Shown: piece by piece, positions 24,552 through 32,882 of the stretch
Layout: every line of letters starts with the position of its first letter
Position numbering within the stretch: position 1 is the first letter of the stretch
From: Pseudomonas sp. NFIX28
Lineage (GTDB): Bacteria > Pseudomonadota > Gammaproteobacteria > Pseudomonadales > Pseudomonadaceae
DNA length: 64,000 nucleotides
Reading direction: 5' to 3'
Assembly (NCBI RefSeq): GCF_900107395.1
Contig: NZ_FNPW01000011.1
Coordinates: 124,001-188,000, forward strand
The notes under the pieces: model-generated
What the model was told of the DNA's origin: nothing
What the model saw: only the letters and a program-made list of their open reading frames with translations
The model's database searches: none
Position numbers and translations under genes: made by a program

Positions 24552-26606
24552 TCAGTCTTCGCGTTTGACCACCAGGGTCAGGATGTCGTAGCTGGCCACC
24601 AGCTCGCCCAGCTGGTTGCTGACCTCCACGTCCCAGGCCACCACGCCCTGGGGGATGCCCTGCGGGCTCTTCTTGCCCTGGTCGATCTTGCGCTTGCAGG
24701 TCAGGCGCGCCTGGATGGTGTCGCCAATGCCCACCGGGTTGATGAAACGCAGGGTATCCAGGCCGTAGTTGGCCAGTACCGGCCCTTGCGCCGGGGACAC
24801 GAACAGCCCGGCCGCCGCCGACAGCACGAAGTAACCGTGGGCGATGCGCTTGCCGAATTGCGACTCCTTGGCCGCGATCTCGTCGAAGTGCATATAGAAG
24901 TGGTCGCCGGACAGGCAGCCGAAGTTCACCAGGTCGGCCTCGGTCACCGTGCGTCTATGGGTCAGCAGCGACTCGCCGATCTGCAGGTCCTGGAAGAACC
25001 GGCGGAACGGATGCACCTCGGTCTCGATGACCTTGGCGCCACGCACGTATTCGCCGGTGACCGCCGCCAGCATGCTCGGCGAGCCTTGCACCGCCGCCCG
25101 TTGCAGGTAGTGCTTCACCGCCCGCAGGCCGCCGAGTTCCTCGCCGCCGCCGGCACGCCCCGGGCCGCCGTGCTTGAGCTGTGGCAGCGGCGAGCCATGG
25201 CCGGTGGATTCGGCGGCGGATTCGCGGTCCAGCACCAGCAAGCGACCATGCCAGGCCGCCGCAACCGGGATGGCCTTGGCGGCGATCCGTGGATCGCGGG
25301 TCACCAGGCTGGCCACCAGGCTGCCTTTGCCCCGCGCGGCCAGGGCCAGGGCTTCGTCGAGGTCGTCATAGGCCATCAGCGTGCTGACCGGGCCGAAGGC
25401 CTCGATATCGTGAGCGCCGCCTTCGGCATGCGGGTCGCGAGCCTGCAACAGGGTCGGGGCGAAGAACGCGCCCTGGCTGGTGTTTGTCCCGCGCGGCTCG
25501 AAGCCGTCCCGGGCGCCGAACAACAGGTCGCTGCTCTGCAGCAAAGTCTCCAGGCGTTCGGCCACGTCCCGCTGCTGGTCGTGGGAGGCCAGCGCGCCCA
25601 TGCGCACGCCTTCCACCGACGGATCGCCGACCACCACCTTGGCCAGCCTGTCGCGCAGGCGGCTGGCGACCGCGTCGATGTGCCTGGCCGGCACAATGGC
25701 GCGGCGAATGGCGGTGCATTTCTGCCCGGCCTTGGTGGTCATTTCCCGGGCCACTTCCTTGATGAACAGCTCGAACTCTTCGTCATCCGGGCTTACGTCC
25801 GGGGCGAGGATCGCGCAGTTCAGCGAGTCGGCCTCGGCATTGAACGGCACCGAGTTGCGAATCAGCTGCGGATTGGCGCGCAGCTTGGCCGCGGTATCGG
25901 CCGAGCCGGTGAAGGTCAGTACGTCCTGGCCCTGCAGGCGGTCCAGCAGGTCGCCGGTACTGCCGATCACCAGTTGCAGGCTGCCGGCGGGCAACAGCCC
26001 CGATTCATCCATCAGGCGTACCACGGCTTCGGTCAGGTAGCTGGTGGCGGTGGCTGGCTTGACGATGCACGGCATGCCGGCGAGGAAGCTTGGGGCGAAC
26101 TTTTCCAGCATGCCCCAGATCGGGAAGTTGAATGCGTTGATATGCACCGCCAGGCCGCCGCGGGGCACCAGGATATGGGTGCCGGCGAAGCTGCCGAGCT
26201 TGCTCAGCTGCAGCGCCGGGCCTTCGTGGACGATATTGCCCGAGGGCAATTCCCGCGAACCCAGGCTGGCATAGGTGAACAGCGTGCTGTTGCCGCCCTC
26301 GATGTCGATCCAGCTGTCGGCGCGGGTGGCGCCGCTGTGGTGGGAGATAGCGTACAGCTGTTCCTTGCGTTCGCTCAGGTACAGCGCCAGCGCCTTGAGC
26401 CGCTGGGCGCGCTGCTGGAAGTCCAGGGCCATGAGGGAGGCGATGCCCTGGCGCCGGCCATGGTCGAGCGCCTCGGCGAAATCCAGGCGCTCTTCGTGGG
26501 TGCGGGCCAGTTCGTGGCCGTCGATGGCGCTGCGCAGCACCTGGGCGCCGTGTTGGCCGATCCAGCGGCCGGCGATGAAGCTTTGCAGGGTAGGGGCGTG
26601 AGGCAT
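24552..26606 (-). CDS. paaZ: Bifunctional oxepin-CoA hydrolase / aldehyde dehydrogenase PaaZ
   Basis: This 684-aa fusion opens the ring of oxepin-CoA and oxidises the resulting aldehyde to 3-oxo-5,6-dehydrosuberyl-CoA. The N-terminal aldehyde dehydrogenase (about residues 1-520) shows FTGSADTAAKL, the general-base region NAEADSLN and catalytic Cys in TKAGQKCTAIRR. The C-terminal MaoC-type hydratase (about 535-680) shows GDHFYMHFDE. Start ATG 26606 has GGAGG seven bases upstream; the GTG before it is too close. It is the last gene of the paa cluster in the transcription direction. Confidence 0.95.
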   Translation of the reverse strand: MPHAPTLQSFIAGRWIGQHGAQVLRSAIDGHELARTHEERLDFAEALDHGRRQGIASLMALDFQQRAQRLKALALYLSERKEQLYAISHHSGATRADSWIDIEGGNSTLFTYASLGSRELPSGNIVHEGPALQLSKLGSFAGTHILVPRGGLAVHINAFNFPIWGMLEKFAPSFLAGMPCIVKPATATSYLTEAVVRLMDESGLLPAGSLQLVIGSTGDLLDRLQGQDVLTFTGSADTAAKLRANPQLIRNSVPFNAEADSLNCAILAPDVSPDDEEFELFIKEVAREMTTKAGQKCTAIRRAIVPARHIDAVASRLRDRLAKVVVGDPSVEGVRMGALASHDQQRDVAERLETLLQSSDLLFGARDGFEPRGTNTSQGAFFAPTLLQARDPHAEGGAHDIEAFGPVSTLMAYDDLDEALALAARGKGSLVASLVTRDPRIAAKAIPVAAAWHGRLLVLDRESAAESTGHGSPLPQLKHGGPGRAGGGEELGGLRAVKHYLQRAAVQGSPSMLAAVTGEYVRGAKVIETEVHPFRRFFQDLQIGESLLTHRRTVTEADLVNFGCLSGDHFYMHFDEIAAKESQFGKRIAHGYFVLSAAAGLFVSPAQGPVLANYGLDTLRFINPVGIGDTIQARLTCKRKIDQGKKSPQGIPQGVVAWDVEVSNQLGELVASYDILTLVVKRED

Positions 26607-26632
26607 CACGATTCCTCCGGATGATGAATGAG

Positions 26633-26659
26633 GCCGGCGCGGCCAGCGACCGCGCCGGC
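26633..26659 (-). other. Perfect 10-bp hairpin between the porin gene and paaZ
   Basis: GCCGGCGCGG (26633-26642) and CCGCGCCGGC (26650-26659) enclose a 7-base loop and start 6 nt after the porin stop. There is no following T-run. It may shield the porin message from 3' decay or modulate read-through into paaZ. Confidence 0.5.
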
Positions 26660-26664
26660 GGGGT

Positions 26665-27918
26665 TTACCAAAGAGCCAGGGTGTAGCCGAGGATCAGGCG
26701 GTTCTCGTCGAGGTCGGTGGTCAGGCCGTTGCCCGAGCGAAAGGTCACGTTGCGCCAGCGGATGCTCAGGTCTTTCAGCGGTCCGCTCTGGATCACGTAG
26801 GTGATGTCGGTGTCGCGCTCGGTTTCACGGCCGTTGTCGACAGTGCCCGCCTTGACGTGGCGGCCATCGGTGTAGCGGGTCATGAAGGTCAGGCCGGGCA
26901 GGCCCATGGCCGCGAAGTCGTAGTCGTAGCGCAGCTGCCAGGAGTCTTCCTCGGCGCGGGTGTAGGTGTTGTAGGTCACCAGGTTGACCACGTAGGGATC
27001 GCCACCGTTGAGGAACGGGAAGGCGCTGTCGCCGGACAGCTGTTGCCAGGTGGCGCTGATTTTGTGCGGGCCCTTGATCAGGCTGAACATACTGTTGAAG
27101 TTGCGGTTGTCGACCCGCCCGGCGCGCTCGGCGCCATCGCCACGGCTGTCGAAGTAGCGCAGGTCGCTGCGCAGGCTGAAGCCGCCGCCCAGGGGCTGGG
27201 TATGCAGCAGGCCGAGGTAGTGCTGGCGATAGATCTGTTCGAGCTTGCCGTAGTAATAGCTCAGGCTCAGTTGCGGGCTGAAGGCGTAGCTGGCGCCGGC
27301 GAAGTCGAAATGATCGCTGCGGGCGACGCCGTAACCGATGTCGTCGTTGCTCGAGGAATCCCGCAGGTTGGCTTCGGTCAGACGCCCGGCATTTATCGTC
27401 AGGCCGCTGATTTCCTGGCTGGTCAGCAAGCCGCCCTGAAAGGTCGAGCCGAGCAGGCGGGTGTCGTTGTAAGTGGCCACGGGTAGCAGCGGTTGCAAGG
27501 TGCCGATCTTTAAAACGCTTTTCGACAGGCGCAGCTTGCCGGTCAGGCCCAGCTCGCTGAACTCGTCCGCAGGTGTGTGGCTGTTGGGGCCGAACGGCAG
27601 CAGGCCAGTGCCGCGGCGATCCGGGCTGGAGTCGAGCTTGAGCCCGAGCTCGCCAAGGGCATCCAGGCCGAGACCCAGGGTGCCCTCGGTGTAGCCGGAC
27701 TCGATCCGCGCGGTGAAGCCCTGGGCCCATTCCTCGGCCTTGGACTGCGCGGCGTTGGCCTGGCGAAAGTCACGGTTGATGTAGTGGTTGCGCATTTCGA
27801 TCCGCGCCTTGCTGTCGCTGATGAAGTCGGCTTGTACGCTGCAGGTGAACAGGCCCAGGCCCAGCGAGGCCATGGCCGGCAGCAGGTGTTTCGGTGAGGT
27901 GATGGAAACGGGGTTCAT
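26665..27918 (-). CDS. OprD-family outer-membrane porin, probable phenylacetate channel
   Basis: This is a 417-aa OprD-type 18-strand porin with a signal peptide cleaved near VQADFISDSK. The family features are visible: MRNHYINRDF near the mature N-terminus, FGPNSHTPADEFSELGLTGK and the closing NRLILGYTLALW. Its position between the symporter and paaZ matches PhaK of P. putida U, the phenylacetate-specific porin. Specificity is inferred from context. Confidence 0.9.
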   Translation of the reverse strand: MNPVSITSPKHLLPAMASLGLGLFTCSVQADFISDSKARIEMRNHYINRDFRQANAAQSKAEEWAQGFTARIESGYTEGTLGLGLDALGELGLKLDSSPDRRGTGLLPFGPNSHTPADEFSELGLTGKLRLSKSVLKIGTLQPLLPVATYNDTRLLGSTFQGGLLTSQEISGLTINAGRLTEANLRDSSSNDDIGYGVARSDHFDFAGASYAFSPQLSLSYYYGKLEQIYRQHYLGLLHTQPLGGGFSLRSDLRYFDSRGDGAERAGRVDNRNFNSMFSLIKGPHKISATWQQLSGDSAFPFLNGGDPYVVNLVTYNTYTRAEEDSWQLRYDYDFAAMGLPGLTFMTRYTDGRHVKAGTVDNGRETERDTDITYVIQSGPLKDLSIRWRNVTFRSGNGLTTDLDENRLILGYTLALW

Positions 27919-27951
27919 TGTTGTTATTCCCTGTCATCGATCGGAACGGGT

Positions 27952-29598
27952 TCAGTGTTTGCTGGCGCCGGATGCGCCGATGCCGGTCATCGAGCGGATG
28001 AACTGCGCGAGGTAGCGACCACGCTCCAGTTCGGCCCGCGCCGAGGTGTCGGTCACCGAGAACAGCCAGGCGCTGAAGAACGCCAGGCTCATGGAGAACA
28101 GCGCCGGGTTGGAGTAGGGGAACAGCGCCCGTTCGTGATGCAGCACGTTGACCCAGACCGCCGGGCTCAACACCAGCAGCACGATCGCCGACACCAGCCC
28201 GGCCAGGCTGCCGGTCACGGCGCCGCGGGTGGTCAGGCCTTTCCAGAACATCGAAAGGAACAGCACCGGGAAATTCACCGAGGCGGCGATGGCCAGCACC
28301 AGCCCGGACAGGAAGGCGATGTTCTGCGACTCGAACAGCAGGCCGAGGATGATCGCCAGCACGCCGATGCATAGGGTGGCGATGCGCGACACGCGCATTT
28401 CCTGCTGCTCGCTGGCCTGGCCCTTGCGCAGCACGCAGGCATACAGGTCGTGGGACACCGCCGAGGCACCGGACAGCGCCAGGCCGGCGACCACCGCGAG
28501 AATGGTGGCGAAGGCCACCGCCGAGATGAAGCCGAGGAACAGGTTGCCGCCCACCGCCTGGGCCAGGTGCACGGCGATCATGTTGCCGCCGCCGATGATC
28601 GCGCCGCTGGCGTCGCGGAACGCCGGGTCGGTGCCGACCATGACGATCGCGCCGAAGCCGACCACGATCAGCAGCAGGTAGAAGTAGCCGATGAAACCGG
28701 TGGCGTAGAACACGCTCTTGCGCGCTTCCTTGGCGTCGCTGACGGTAAAGAAACGCATCAGGATATGCGGCAGGCCGGCGGTGCCGAACATCATGCCCAG
28801 GCCCAGGGAAATGGCATCGATGGGGTTCGACAGCAGCCCACCGGGGGCCATGATCGCGCTGCCCTTGGCGTGCACGGCACTGGCCCCGGCGAACATCGCC
28901 TCGGTGCTGAAACCGAAATGCCGGAGCACCATGAACGCCATGAAGCTGGTGCCGAACAGCAGCATCACCGCCTTGATGATCTGCACCCAGGTGGTGGCGA
29001 GCATGCCGCCGAAGGTCACGTAGAACACCATCAGCACGCCGACCAGCATCACCGCGTAGAGGTAGCTGATACCGAACAGCAACTCGATCAGCTTGCCGGC
29101 GCCGACCATCTGCGCCACCAGGTACATCAGGGCCACGGTCAGGGTGCCGAAGGCCGAGGTCAGGCGCACCGGGGGCTGTTCCAGGCGGTAGGACACCACG
29201 TCGGCGAAGGTGTACTTGCCCAGGTTGCGCAGGCGTTCGGCGATCAGGAACAGGATGATCGGCCAGCCGGCGAGCACGCCCAGGGCATACAGCAAACCGT
29301 CGTAGCCATTGAGGAACATCATCGCCGAGATGCCCAGGAAGGACGCCGCGGAGATCATGTCGCCGGCGATCGCCAGGCCATTCTGCAAGCCGCTCATGCC
29401 GCCGCCGGCGGTATAGAAGTCGCTGGCCGAGCGGGTGCGCAGGGCGGCCCAGCGGGTGACGCCGAGGGTGAACAGGACAAACACCAGGAACATGCCGATG
29501 GCATTCCAGTTCAAGGGGCGCGCGCTGCCTTCGGCGGCCAGCGCCAGGTCGGTGGCGAACACGCACGGCAGGGCGAACAACACAAGCAAGGGCTTCAT
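27952..29598 (-). CDS. Sodium/solute symporter, probable phenylacetate permease
   Basis: This 548-aa SSS-family symporter of the ActP type starts with a cleavable-looking signal (ATDLALAAEG), as ActP does. It has about 13 membrane helices, with GLAIAGDMISAASFLGISAM, the SSS signature region GTAGLPHILMRFFTVSDAKE and AFATILAVVAGLALSGASAV. Within a paa cluster it corresponds to the PhaJ/PaaL phenylacetate carriers. ATG 29598 overlaps the DUF485 stop by 4 bp. Confidence 0.9.
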   Translation of the reverse strand: MKPLLVLFALPCVFATDLALAAEGSARPLNWNAIGMFLVFVLFTLGVTRWAALRTRSASDFYTAGGGMSGLQNGLAIAGDMISAASFLGISAMMFLNGYDGLLYALGVLAGWPIILFLIAERLRNLGKYTFADVVSYRLEQPPVRLTSAFGTLTVALMYLVAQMVGAGKLIELLFGISYLYAVMLVGVLMVFYVTFGGMLATTWVQIIKAVMLLFGTSFMAFMVLRHFGFSTEAMFAGASAVHAKGSAIMAPGGLLSNPIDAISLGLGMMFGTAGLPHILMRFFTVSDAKEARKSVFYATGFIGYFYLLLIVVGFGAIVMVGTDPAFRDASGAIIGGGNMIAVHLAQAVGGNLFLGFISAVAFATILAVVAGLALSGASAVSHDLYACVLRKGQASEQQEMRVSRIATLCIGVLAIILGLLFESQNIAFLSGLVLAIAASVNFPVLFLSMFWKGLTTRGAVTGSLAGLVSAIVLLVLSPAVWVNVLHHERALFPYSNPALFSMSLAFFSAWLFSVTDTSARAELERGRYLAQFIRSMTGIGASGASKH

Positions 29599-29903
29599 TG
29601 GGCGCACTCCTGCTTGAGCTTTTCGTTCAGCGGGTCGATCACGTTATTGGCGCGATAGACGTAAAAACCGGTGAGGGCGAAGGCCAGCAGCACGATCGCC
29701 ACGCCCACCAGCATGCCGACCGTGGTCACCCCGCCACTCAGCGAGCGCCCCAGGGTGCTGGGGGAAAACGCCACCAGCAGCACGAAGCCGTAGTAGATCA
29801 CCAGCATGGCCAGGGTCAGGGACCAGTAGAGGTTCTGTTTGCGCCGCACCAGCTGGACGAAGTCGGGGTGCTGGCGGATCTGTTCGATGTCTTGCGGGGT
29901 CAT
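29595..29903 (-). CDS. DUF485 membrane protein, symporter partner (YjcH-like)
   Basis: This 102-aa protein has two membrane helices (about 27-48 and 62-84) and the DUF485 signature FVQLVRRKQNLYWSLTLAML. DUF485 proteins are almost always encoded directly before ActP-type symporters, as here with a 4-bp overlap, and are thought to aid their assembly or activity. Confidence 0.9.
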   Translation of the reverse strand: MTPQDIEQIRQHPDFVQLVRRKQNLYWSLTLAMLVIYYGFVLLVAFSPSTLGRSLSGGVTTVGMLVGVAIVLLAFALTGFYVYRANNVIDPLNEKLKQECAQ

Positions 29904-29961
29904 GGGAGCGCTCTCTTGATGTTGTTTTTGTTTTGGTTGAAACGCGGTGAATTTTTTTGCT

Positions 29962-30080
29962 TCTGTAGCCGCTGCCGCAGGCTGCGATAAGGCCGAAGGC
30001 CTTCAGCGATCTCAAGACCGTGCGCCCGCTTCGTCGGAGTGCTGCCCAAGTCGATCGCAGCCTGCGGCAGTGGCCACAGG
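29962..30080. repeat. REP pair inside the paa operon
   Basis: CTGTAGCCGCTGCCGCAGGC and the inverted TCGCAGCCTGCGGCAGTGGC bracket a spacer. They fill the gap between paaE and the DUF485 gene, immediately after the paaE stop. Confidence 0.75.
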
Positions 30081-31157
30081 TCAGAGCTGGTCGAAGTCCA
30101 GCACCACCTTGTCGCTGACCGGGAACGACTGGCACGACAGTACGTACCCGGCTGCCACTTCGTAGTCCTCGAGGGCGTGGTTGCTGTCCATCTCCACTTC
30201 GCCTTCGATCACCTTGCACTTGCAGGTGGAGCACACCCCGGCGCGGCACGAATAGGGCAGCTCGGCGCCCTGGGCATTGCCGGCGTCGAGGATGCTCTGG
30301 CTGTTGCGCGGCAGGTCGAAGGCCAGGGCGCGACCGTCGCTGATCACGGTGATCTGGCTGACCGCCGCGTCGCGCTGCCGGGCTGCCTCGCGGGCCTCGC
30401 GCCTGTGCTGGCTGCCAGCGGCGGCGAACAGCTCGAAGTGAATGCGCTCGGCGGCCATGCCGCGGGCTTTCAGGCTGTCGCGCACGGTTTCGGTCATCTC
30501 CTGCGGGCCGCAGATGAAGGCCGCGTCCAGGGCCTTGACGTCGAGCCAGCGGGAAAACAGCCGGGCACATTTGTCGGCGTCGATCCGGCCGTTATAGAGG
30601 TCGACGTCCTGCTGTTCGCGGCTGAACACGAAGATCAGATTCAGGCGTTGCAGGTAGCGGTTCTTCAGGTCTTCCAGCTGTTCACGAAACAGGGCGGCGG
30701 AACTGGAACGGTTGCCGTACAGCAGGGTGACGCGGCTGTGGGGCTCGGTTTCCAGGGTGCTCTTGATGATCGACAGGATCGGCGTGATGCCGCTGCCGGC
30801 CGCCACCGCCAGGTACTGGCCATGGCGCGCGGGGTCGAGTTCGACATGGAAGTGTCCGGCGGGCGGCATCACGTCCAGGCAGTGCCCGGGCTTGAGCCGA
30901 TCATTGGCGAACGCCGAAAAACGCCCGCCGGCCACGCGCTTCACGGCAATGCGCAGCTCGCCGTCGTTGACCCCGGTGCAGATCGAATAGGAACGGCGCA
31001 CCTCCTCGCCATCCAGCTGGGTGCGCATCACCAGGTGCTGGCCCTGGGTGAAATGAAAGCTGTCCTGCAGGTGCTGCGGAATCTCGAAGGCGATGGACAC
31101 CGCGTCGCGGGTTTCGCTGCGCACATCCTTGATGGTCAGGCTGTGGAATTTGCTCAT
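30081..31157 (-). CDS. paaE: Phenylacetyl-CoA epoxidase reductase subunit PaaE
   Basis: This 358-aa electron-transfer subunit passes electrons from NADPH to the PaaA di-iron centre. A ferredoxin-reductase FAD domain (with RSYSICTG) and an NAD(P) domain (AVAAGSGITPILSII, FICGPQEMTETV) precede a C-terminal plant-type 2Fe-2S domain with CRAGVCSTC and a fourth Cys in LSCQSF. It is the last of paaABCDE, 24 bp after paaD. Confidence 0.95.
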   Translation of the reverse strand: MSKFHSLTIKDVRSETRDAVSIAFEIPQHLQDSFHFTQGQHLVMRTQLDGEEVRRSYSICTGVNDGELRIAVKRVAGGRFSAFANDRLKPGHCLDVMPPAGHFHVELDPARHGQYLAVAAGSGITPILSIIKSTLETEPHSRVTLLYGNRSSSAALFREQLEDLKNRYLQRLNLIFVFSREQQDVDLYNGRIDADKCARLFSRWLDVKALDAAFICGPQEMTETVRDSLKARGMAAERIHFELFAAAGSQHRREAREAARQRDAAVSQITVISDGRALAFDLPRNSQSILDAGNAQGAELPYSCRAGVCSTCKCKVIEGEVEMDSNHALEDYEVAAGYVLSCQSFPVSDKVVLDFDQL

Positions 31158-31181
31158 TGTTGTTCTCCCACTGACACGGCG

Positions 31182-31715
31182 TCAGATGCACTTGAAATAG
31201 TCGAACGGCTCCAGGCAGTCCCGGCAGCGATACAGCGCCTTGCAGGCGGTCGAGCCGAACTCGCTGAGCTGTTCGGTGTGGGCACTGCCACATTGCGGGC
31301 AGCAGATGGCGGCGCTTTCGCCCAGCAGGCTGCGCTTGCTGCCACTGCCCACGGGCGGGGCGATGCCGTAGGCCCGCAGCCGTTCGCGGCCGCTGGCGGT
31401 GATCCAGTCGGTGCTCCAGGCCGGGCTCAGCCGGCGTTGCAGACGGGGCGCGGAAAACCCGGCGAGCTCCAGGGCGGCGCGGATATCGCCCTCGATCACC
31501 TCGGTGGCCGGGCAGCCGGAATAGGTCGGGGTGACCACCACCTGCAGGTGGCCGTCGTGCCAGTCGAGGTCGCGGACGATGCCCAGGTCCACCACGCTGA
31601 CCACCGGCACCTCCGGGTCCATGACCGCGCCGAGGATGTTCCAGGCCGCCTCCAGGTCGCCCGGTTGCAGGGCACGAGCGCCGCGGTCGCTGGAAATCAG
31701 CTCACCAGGTCGCAT
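31182..31715 (-). CDS. paaD: Phenylacetyl-CoA epoxidase subunit PaaD
   Basis: This 177-aa protein has an N-terminal MIP18/SufT-like domain (DPEVPVVSVVDLGIVRDL, TPTYSGCPATEVI) and a C-terminal zinc-ribbon-like region (CCPQCGS, then CRDC). PaaD is required for epoxidase activity and probably helps mature its metal centre. It overlaps paaC by 14 bp. Confidence 0.94.
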   Translation of the reverse strand: MRPGELISSDRGARALQPGDLEAAWNILGAVMDPEVPVVSVVDLGIVRDLDWHDGHLQVVVTPTYSGCPATEVIEGDIRAALELAGFSAPRLQRRLSPAWSTDWITASGRERLRAYGIAPPVGSGSKRSLLGESAAICCPQCGSAHTEQLSEFGSTACKALYRCRDCLEPFDYFKCI

Positions 31716-32463
31716 CGGGGTACGCTCGTGGCAGCGCCTGCATCTCCGCCAGCAGAATGCCCAGGTGTTCGCTGTGCAGGCCGCGGCGGGCGTCCAGGTA
31801 GAAATGGCTGGGGGCCGGCGGCAGGGGCAGGGTGGCGCTGGCGAAGATCCGCGTCACCGTGGCCTGCCAGGCGCTGGCGACCTGCGCGGGGTCGGCGATG
31901 ATGCCGGCGCCGTGCAGGTGGTTTTCGCTGTCGTCGCCGCTGATCAGCTCGACGGTGAAGCGCCAGAGCAGGGGAATCGCCTCCAGCATGCGTTGGTGGC
32001 TGTGCTCGGTGCCGTCGCCCAGGCGCTCGACCCATTCGCTGGAGCGGCGCAGGTGATAGGTGACTTCCTTCACCGCCTTGGCGGCGATCCCGGCGATGCG
32101 TTCGTCGCTGGACTGGGCCAGGCCCTTGAGCACTTCCAGGTGCCAGGCGTCGTAGAGAAACTGCTTGAGCATGGTCACGGCGAAATCGCCGTTGGGCTGC
32201 TCCACCAGCAGCAGGTTGCGATAGGCCCGCTCGTCGCGGCGGAACGCCAGGTGGTCGGCGTCGCGGCCGTCGTCCAGCAGTTCGGCGGCGTAGTCCAGCC
32301 AGTTGCGGGCCTGGCCCACCAGGTCGAGGCCGACGTTCATCAGCGCCAGTTCTTCTTCCAGGGCCGGCGCGCGGCCGCACCACTGGCACAGGCGCTGGCC
32401 CTGGACCAGGGCGCTGTCGCCCAGGCGCAGCAGGTATTGGATCAATTCGCTTCGCGTGTTCAT
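31702..32463 (-). CDS. paaC: Phenylacetyl-CoA epoxidase structural subunit PaaC
   Basis: This 253-aa ferritin-like helical protein forms the scaffold partner of PaaA. It carries NVGLDLVGQARNWLDYAAEL, RDERAYRNLLLVEQPNGDFA and FHLE-like KEVTYHLRRSSEWVERLGDG. I start at ATG 32463 with GAGG six bases before; an in-frame GTG at 32475 would overlap paaB. PaaC keeps the fold but not a working di-iron site in the family. Confidence 0.95.
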   Translation of the reverse strand: MNTRSELIQYLLRLGDSALVQGQRLCQWCGRAPALEEELALMNVGLDLVGQARNWLDYAAELLDDGRDADHLAFRRDERAYRNLLLVEQPNGDFAVTMLKQFLYDAWHLEVLKGLAQSSDERIAGIAAKAVKEVTYHLRRSSEWVERLGDGTEHSHQRMLEAIPLLWRFTVELISGDDSENHLHGAGIIADPAQVASAWQATVTRIFASATLPLPPAPSHFYLDARRGLHSEHLGILLAEMQALPRAYPDATW

Positions 32464-32471
32464 GGTCGACC

Positions 32472-32753
32472 TCACATGTGCCCGACTTCGGCCGGCAGCT
32501 CGTAGAAGCTGGCGTGGCGATAGACCTTGTCGTCCGCCGGGTCGAACAGCGGGTCCTTTTCATCCGGGGACGAGGCGACGATCAGCGCCGAGGGCACTAC
32601 CCACAGGCTCACGCCTTCGCTGCGGCGGGTGTAGAGCTCGCGGGCGTTCTCGATGGCCATGGCGCTGTCGGCGGCATGCACGCTGCCGACGTGCTTGTGG
32701 TTGAGCCCATGCTTGCTGCGCACGAAGACTTCGAAGAGGGTCCATTCAGACAT
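32472..32753 (-). CDS. paaB: Phenylacetyl-CoA epoxidase subunit PaaB
   Basis: This 93-aa subunit, with SEWTLFEVFVRSKHGLNHKH and the conserved end FYELPAEVGHM, bridges PaaAC heterodimers in the complex. It is followed by paaC after 8 bp and preceded by a REP element that separates it from paaA. Confidence 0.95.
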   Translation of the reverse strand: MSEWTLFEVFVRSKHGLNHKHVGSVHAADSAMAIENARELYTRRSEGVSLWVVPSALIVASSPDEKDPLFDPADDKVYRHASFYELPAEVGHM

Positions 32754-32784
32754 AAGGGTGACTCCACATCAGGGGCTGAATTCA

Positions 32785-32881
32785 TGTAGCCGCCGCAGGC
32801 TGCGATCGATCCCGAAGGGGACGCGCTCTTGAGGCCCTCGAAGGTCCTTCGGGCCTTCGCAGCCATCGGCAGCGGCTACGG
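32785..32881. repeat. REP element between paaA and paaB
   Basis: GTAGCCGCCGCAGGCTGCG and the inverted TCGCAGCCATCGGCAGCGGC enclose a spacer, filling the 129-bp gap. Every other junction of the paaBCD genes is an overlap or a few bases, so this insertion splits the genes for two subunits of one complex. Confidence 0.75.
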
Positions 32882-32882
32882 G

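Noticed and set aside
26607..26609. GTG at 26609 as the paaZ start
   Set aside because: It is only four bases from GGAGG, whereas the adjacent ATG at 26606 has the ideal seven-base spacing.
24786..26624. 612-aa + strand frame opposite paaZ
   Set aside because: It is antisense to the clear PaaZ fusion protein and shows only compositional bias.
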